A stretch of DNA of 64,000 bases from Zea mays (lineage: Eukaryota > Streptophyta > Magnoliopsida > Poales > Poaceae). Where the stretch lies: contig NC_050104.1 in the NCBI RefSeq assembly GCF_902167145.1, positions 101,443,849 to 101,507,848 of the forward strand, in the 5' to 3' direction. The position numbers and the translations under genes are program-made. Positions 58,799-64,000 of the stretch are shown here, piece by piece. The notes below the pieces were generated by a model. That model saw only the letters and a list, made by a program, of their open reading frames with translations. It ran no database searches and was not told where the DNA came from. Each line of letters opens with the position of its first letter. The first letter of the stretch is position 1.

Positions 58799-61700
58799 CT
58801 AGATCCCATTCAGCGTGATCACAATCTGTCGAGGAGTAGCATAATCTCGATGTTCACAGAGCCAAATACCCTGCAAAATTAGCATGCTTAACATTAGGTC
58901 CCAGTCTCCCAGCTATAGCTAGGTTGATCAATGATGATTTTTTGGTGCGTTTTTTGGAGATATAAGGCAGATGCACATAGCTCACACAAACCACACTCAA
59001 CCTCACCATATATGTATGGACCCTGATACACACATATGCTAGCAACCCTAGGCCAACAGTGCACAGTCTGACATAACGCCACACTGGTGTGTACCAAATT
59101 GGTACAGGTAGGAACCTTGGGGATAAGCAACAATGAGGTTTTAGCTGCTTCGAATATTGAAATGATGTTGCGGGAAATAATCCCAAAGCAACTTGCTGCA
59201 GAGACTTAATACAATGAATGAACTTGTGCTTATATAATTTTACTCAATTCTTTATCCAAAATCCTCATTTATTCTCAATTGTCACCTCAAAAACAGAACC
59301 TTAAACGTTGGCATGGGAGGTGATTAAGTGTACTACAATATGGTACAAGCCAAGTTAGATATTTTCGTGCCTGCCAAGTTCCCATGTTGAGACGTCCATT
59401 GGTGATAGGAATCCTGAGGCAATAGACCAAGTGTTATAAATATAACTTGGACACATCAAAAGTTAATGGAAAGGATGAAAGGAGTCTACATACATCAGGG
59501 AACAACCAAACATTGATGATTTGATATGTGCTGGCATGTCATCAGGTCCTGCAAATGAAACTTGACAATTTGTGAGTGATCTAAATCATGCATGATACAT
59601 GGTCTCTGCCTACAAAAGTAGGAAACCTATAAACAACGCCATGAATAAGACACATCAAATGTATGAAATTTTAATAGAACAGTAGCTCCAATATTTGCTA
59701 CAGTAAGTTTACTACAACATTGTGATGGCAGGACAGAAAAAGTATATATATACTAATATTTAGATTATAGTTGCGAAAGGGCCTCTAGCCAAGTTGGTTA
59801 GGTGGTCTGAGTAGCACTCCTTAGGTCCTGAGTTCGAATCTCAATTTCAGAAGATTAAAAAAAGGTCACTCGCTGTTTCTCCTGGTCGTGTGCACATGAG
59901 ATGGACTGACCTATAGGGGGCGGATCCTCGTGTATGGGCTAGGAGAGCTCAAAGCACGAGTAAAGATCTGGTCTATAGGGGACGGACCCTCATGTTGCAC
60001 GAGCACGAGGGACACCTAGAGAACGGCCTTTCCTCTACTGGCCGAGTTTTATATTTAGATTATAGTTGTTCACCTCTCTCTCAAAATAACAATATGCACA
60101 ATGCTAGAATTGGACAAATTATGGTAACAAGGAATGCTGAAGACCAACTACATCGGTAGTCAAAGAACTAACCTTCTATGGTGTGCCTCCATGGAGCAGA
60201 TGGACCCTGGTCGTGATAAAAACAAAAACATGAATTAAGATACCGGTTAATTTTTTTTCCTCCATGGACAGAATTAGACAAGAAATATCACGGTCACGGC
60301 ATTCACCTCTGGAACAATGCGACTAAGAAATGTTTCAGTGTCAACCTGGACATCAGAGTCGTAGTTCTCATTAATAGTCAACGACGCACTTGTGTGCTGC
60401 ACTGTAGAGCATGGCCATTTTACTAGTGCTAAAAATATTGAGAACTGCGTCTCAAATATACTTACTTCATATACAAAAGTCTACATAAAAATCCAATCTA
60501 ATATAATATGAGGTTTAATGGATTGATTACAATTAGAGTGTGTGGTTATCAACTTTATTTGTTTTAAACTGTGTGCTTCTTAAACAGAGGCTAGAAGAAA
60601 TTTCAAGGGCTTGTATCCCCTCGATGTAATGTGCTTGAAATTTTTAATAAAATTTCCCTTCATAAAAAAATGGGTACATAAGCCGCCTTGAGTTTTCAGA
60701 TCTTTTCTCTTCTAATTAGAATAACCATGAAAATACATGAATTGAATATATTTTCATTATACTCAAAACTTCTTAGCAGCAAAGGCCAGTGTACATGAAT
60801 ATTGCTTCATATTTTTCTTCCTACACCTGAATGCGCAACAAAGCCAAGTAACTGCAAATTCTTTACCTTTCTACCTTTTTTGCATAAATGCCAAAAGATG
60901 GACTCTAGAATAAAAAATACTGTCATCGCTACAACAAAAACAAGTAGACACAGAATTTGCCAGCACTGATAGTATAGATGTAAGAGACCACTGCTACAAA
61001 CCACTCAGAACTTGCATCTCCATGAAACTAAACAAAAAAAAAAAGTAACCAGCTCTTAGAATTTCAATGGTTGTTGTAATGAGTTCCACTTGAATTCTCT
61101 CCCAAGCATATTAAACGATCCATTCATCATTCAATGATCACAACTTAAAATCTTCTTATGGGTTTAGTTTCCAATTTTCCATACTAGCTTTGGCATAAAA
61201 AGAACCGGGAATGCGACCAATTCCAGATACTAGGACCATCTTGTAGGCTGCTTATCTTATGGGCAAACGTCTCCGTGTTAAAACGATTCTGGCCAACAGT
61301 AATACCATCGACACCAAATAATGATGTAACTTCCATAACTGAGAGAAATTGATACAAAAGCAATCATGCACCACAAAGTGCAGGAAACGCATGCATTATG
61401 AATAAATACATACAGAACAGATGCGCCATGCCACACTTGAAGTCGGCCAGGTCATTCCCTATCTCATTTACGATCTGCGACAGACGATAAACAACACAGT
61501 CATCACATCCGACACGCAACTGAAGCGAAGTACGAGTACGACTAGCAACGAGAGGGGACGAGGGGGGGGCGCAAGGCGGGGATGAAAGGGCACCTTGTTG
61601 GTGATGAGGTGGCACCCGCGGCGCTGTGGCGGGATGACCACGGTCCTCTGGGCCCACCGGGCGGCCTGGGGTCCAGCCGCCGACGGTGCCGAGGAGGAGG

Positions 61701-61845
61701 CGACCTCACACTGGACGGCGCCACGCGCGCCGCGGCGGGGCCGCCCGGAGTCGGAGGAAAGGATGCCCGGAGCCGCGCTGCGGCAGGGACGCGCGGAGGC
61801 GGAGGCGAATATGGCAGGAGCCGACGCGAACGCTACTGCCGGCAT
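58799..61845 (-). CDS. UPF0047/YjbQ-family protein (7 exons, 203 aa)
   Basis: Minus-strand exons: 61845-61594, 61474-61414, 60401-60307, 60206-60173, 59548-59494, 59413-59371, 58870-58799. They join in frame to 612 nt. An Ala/Ser/Arg-rich N-terminus of about 60 residues looks like an organelle transit peptide. The conserved domain follows: VVIPPQRRGCHLIT, CGMAHLF, QHTSASLTINENYDSDV, MPAHIKSSMFG, GRLNMGTWQGIWLCEHRD and TLNGI at the end. E. coli YjbQ has secondary thiamine-phosphate synthase activity; the plant role is not established. The family's His and Asp residues in the HTSASLTINEN and NYDSDV blocks are kept. Intron 6 needs a GC donor (CAG|GCACGA). A SINE lies in intron 4. Confidence 0.9.
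59774..60050 (+). mobile_element. AU-type SINE, 277 bp, with perfect 18-bp target duplication
   Basis: The head is tRNA-like, with an A box (TAGCCAAGTTGG) and a B box (GAGTTCGAATC). The body shows the ACGAGCACGAGG-type AU SINE text and a short T tail. The flanking duplication ATATTTAGATTATAGTTG is perfect (59756-59773 and 60051-60068), so insertion is fairly recent. It lies in intron 4 of the UPF0047 gene, opposite to its transcription. Confidence 0.85.
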
Positions 61846-62339
61846 GGTTTGACACTTTGACTGCACGACGGCAGTGGCTGGGATATTTGGGGGGAATTTC
61901 AGAGAGCACTTCGGACGGAGAGAGCACCAATTTATGGTGGCTCCGCCGCTCCGGCCGCCGTGTGGTGTGTGTGTGTGTGACACAGCGGTTCCTTCTAGTT
62001 CTCACCTTTTTTTATGTGGGTGTCAGGTTTCGTTTCGTTTTCTATGTTCGAGAAATGGTGAATTCCGCTGGGTTTCTACCAAATTATATCCTTTCTAAAA
62101 AAACACAAAATTATATGCAAAAGAACTTAAACTATAAAAAAACAATATCATGTTTAAGTGCTTCTTTGTTATATATATTTGAATCCTAACAACTAACAAC
62201 TAGATACGATAGAACAATTATTTTTCCATTCGGTAGCTCCATAGGGAGATGATGAGCGATGACGATCTTTCCATTCGGTAGCCACATAGGGGATAGATTT
62301 GATTTCCTTACAATAGTTATATTAGAAGTGTAAATAGTA
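61846..62339. other. Upstream region of the UPF0047 gene
   Basis: It includes the presumed promoter and 5' UTR of the minus-strand gene. A (GT)n run at 61965-61980 and two related ATTCGGTAG-containing blocks (62229 and 62272) are seen. No gene was recognised. Confidence 0.4.
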
Positions 62340-62870
62340 TGTATGTTATTCGTGACAGGGACGAAAATAGCCGGTTCTTTTATTCCTGCGCCTTCTCGCG
62401 CATGAGGACGAATAGGATTGAGCTCCTTGAAGCCAATTGCCAGACTTTTACAAAACACGAAAACAAAGCAACTATCCTCCGTAATTTCTATGCAAACTTT
62501 TTTGGCCTTTCCTCTACTACTGAATGGTCCTTCGACATCAATGATCTCTATGCTGAATGTCCCATTTCTGCCCTTGCCCATCTTGATGCTTCTTTCAACA
62601 ACTCTGAAATCGACGACGCCATCAAGCTCATGAAAAAGGACTAGAGCCTAGCTCCGTCTACGTCCTTTTCAATGAGTTCCACGCTAGAAGAGCTGACCTC
62701 GAACGCATCAACTGGTCTTATCCTGTCCTCCTCCCCAAGAAAGATGCTGCAAAATCTTCGGCCGACTACCGTCCCATCTGCCTCCAAAATTGCCCAGTGA
62801 AAGCCATTGCAAAGGTGCTCTCCTGCCCGCCTAGAGAGTCATATCCCCTCCCTTGTAGAGGGACTCCAAC
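62340..62870 (+). pseudogene. L1-type LINE fragment (endonuclease-RT linker and RT start)
   Basis: Translations over shifting frames read FFYSCAFSRMRTNRIELLEA, then a linker with DDAIKLMKKD, then FNEFHARRADLERIN, PVLLPKKDAAK, DYRPICLQNCPVKAIAKVL and LVEGLQ, all as in plant L1-type LINEs. Stops (TAG at 62642) and frame changes occur, and about 60 bases of the usual linker are missing. It ends where a copia LTR begins (62871). Confidence 0.82.
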
Positions 62871-63036
62871 TGTTGGATCTTTTATGGGCTTGACCCATTT
62901 ATTGAATAAACTCTATGGTGTGTAATGGTGGAGAATACCAATAGTACCACATTAAAGTCCAAGGGTCTTTTGCCTTGACTTATATGGTGGGATTTATTCC
63001 ACTTAACTTGAGAAGTCAAGAAATGGACAAGGGCGT

Positions 63037-63114
63037 GCCACGCGCGCGCGCGCCGCCGCCGCCGGTCGGGCCGGGCCGGGCGTGGCGTGGCGAGGCAGGC
63101 AGGCAGGCAGGCCT
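63037..63114. repeat. GC-rich simple-sequence patch at the copia deletion junction
   Basis: It has (CG)n, (CCG)n, GGGCC, GTGGC and (AGGC)n runs in 78 bases between AT-rich LTR and integrase coding sequence. This suits a junction filled or joined through microhomology. Confidence 0.7.
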
Positions 63115-64000
63115 CACAAGGGCCATAAAGTTGTTCTTGAGTCTAATAAATGTGTTGTGTCAAAACATGGTACTTTTGTTGGTAAAGGATATGACTGCGG
63201 AGGCTTGTTCCGCTTATCACTGCATGATGTGTGTAATAAAATGGTGAATTCTGTTAATTTTTCTGATGAGTCAGATTTATGGCATTCACGTTTTTGTCAT
63301 GCAAGCTTTGGCTGTCTTATGCGGTTAGCAAATATAAATTTAATTCCTAAATTTAACTTGGTCAAAAAGTCTAAGTGCCATGTGTGTGTTGAATCAAAAC
63401 AACCCCGCAAACCTCACAAGGCTGCTGAGGCGAGGAGTTTGGCACCTCTAGAACTTGTTCATTCTGATCTGTGCGAGATGAATGGAATTTTGACCAAAGG
63501 TGGTAAAAGATACTTTCTCACTTTTATAGATGACTCCACTAGATTTTGTTATGTGTATCTCTTAAAAACAAAAGATGAAGCGTTCAATTATTTTAAGGCC
63601 TATAAAGCTGAAGTTGAGAACCAACTTGAGAGGAAAATAAAACGTTTAAGGTCCGACCGAGGTGGAGAATATTTCTCTAATGTGTTCGATGAGTTCTGCG
63701 TGGAACATGGTATTATTCATGAGAGGACACCGCCATTCTCACCACAATCCAATGGGATTGCTGAAAGGAAAAACCGCACTCTAACAGATTTGGTGAATGT
63801 CATGTTGAGTACAGCGGGATTATCCAAGGCATGGTGGGGTGAGGCGATTTTGACAGCATGTCATGTCCTGAATAGAGTTCCAACAAAGAACAAAGAGATC
63901 ACTCCATTTGAGGAATGGGAAAAGAGAAGATTAAATCTCTCATATTTGCGCACTTGGGGTTGTTTGGCTAAAGTGAATGTGCCAATCAACAAAAAGCGTA
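63115..64000 (+). pseudogene. Copia pre-integrase and integrase, open to the window edge
   Basis: A single frame without stops runs for 295 codons. It shows the zinc site (LWHSRFCHAS, CHVCVE), then ELVHSDLCEM, IKRLRSDRGGEYF and SPQSNGIAERKNR (DDE residues all present), and the downstream LTWGC-like LRTWGC. No start codon is expected because the region is part of a polyprotein; upstream parts are deleted. The open frame over this length suggests that the deletion is recent or that the sequence is young. Confidence 0.82.

Larger units (their letters stand above)
62871..64000 (+). mobile_element. Copia element with internal deletion, partial at the window end
   Basis: It begins TGTTGGATCTTTTATGGG as an LTR inside the LINE. 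After about 160 bases it meets a GC-rich simple-sequence stretch (63037-63114) and then goes directly into the pre-integrase domain. Gag, protease, most of the LTR and the primer-binding site are therefore missing. CCAAC (62866-62870) may be the target duplication. Confidence 0.75.

Noticed and set aside
59779..59853. Possible tRNA gene
   Set aside because: A and B boxes are present, but they are the head of a SINE flanked by an 18-bp duplication; no full cloverleaf with acceptor pairing was seen.
61582..62189. Plus-strand frames of 92-167 codons near the UPF0047 start
   Set aside because: Shadows of the GC-rich first exon on the minus strand.

Overview
This is nuclear DNA from a grass, most likely an Andropogoneae species such as maize or a close relative. 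Evidence: three intron-bearing plant genes, Sirevirus-type copia LTRs carrying CACCGGACAGTCCGGTG palindrome arrays, an AU-type SINE, and deeply nested LTR retrotransposons. The species call is an inference. No bacterial-style operon, CRISPR array or functional rRNA or tRNA gene was seen.

Layout. (1) 1-18880 is a Sirevirus-like copia element on the minus strand (5' LTR 17656-18875, gag/pol to its left). It is interrupted twice: its reverse transcriptase (RT) by a large LTR element running off the left edge (LTR 2353-4651), and its gag by a young gag-only element, here called TR-GAG A (8792-17157, TSD GTTCA). (2) 19599-42243 is a decayed Ty3/gypsy element (TSD ATACC) with gag, protease, RT, RNase H, integrase and an antisense extra ORF. 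Its left LTR holds a solo Angela-like LTR (19716-20986, TSD GCCCC) and a second young gag-only element, TR-GAG B (21756-30616, TSD TCAAT). A second solo LTR of the same Angela-like family lies just beyond its right end in inverted orientation (42270-43544, TSD CTAAC). (3) 43590-44140 is an older gypsy relic. (4) 45.8-62.3 kb is a gene island: an LRR receptor-like (pseudo)kinase (+), a plastid FabG-type reductase (+) and a UPF0047/YjbQ-family protein (-), with MITEs and a SINE between or inside them. (5) 62.3-64.0 kb is a LINE fragment cut by an internally deleted copia element that leaves the window.

The most interesting material is the pair of gag-only elements. Each has LTRs differing by only three or four substitutions by eye. 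Each keeps a Gag that ends in the same WVPK...WVPK tail that closes the Gag frame of the nearby Sirevirus. Each has lost all of pol, and carries many extra polypurine tracts plus scattered copies of a motif resembling the LTR/primer-binding-site junction. All three Sirevirus-like LTR types share a hairpin next to the 3' LTR end whose stem shows a compensatory change, and an array of palindromes mixed with CAACGGTC boxes. The genes in the island are unrelated to each other; several of their introns appear to use GC-AG splice sites.
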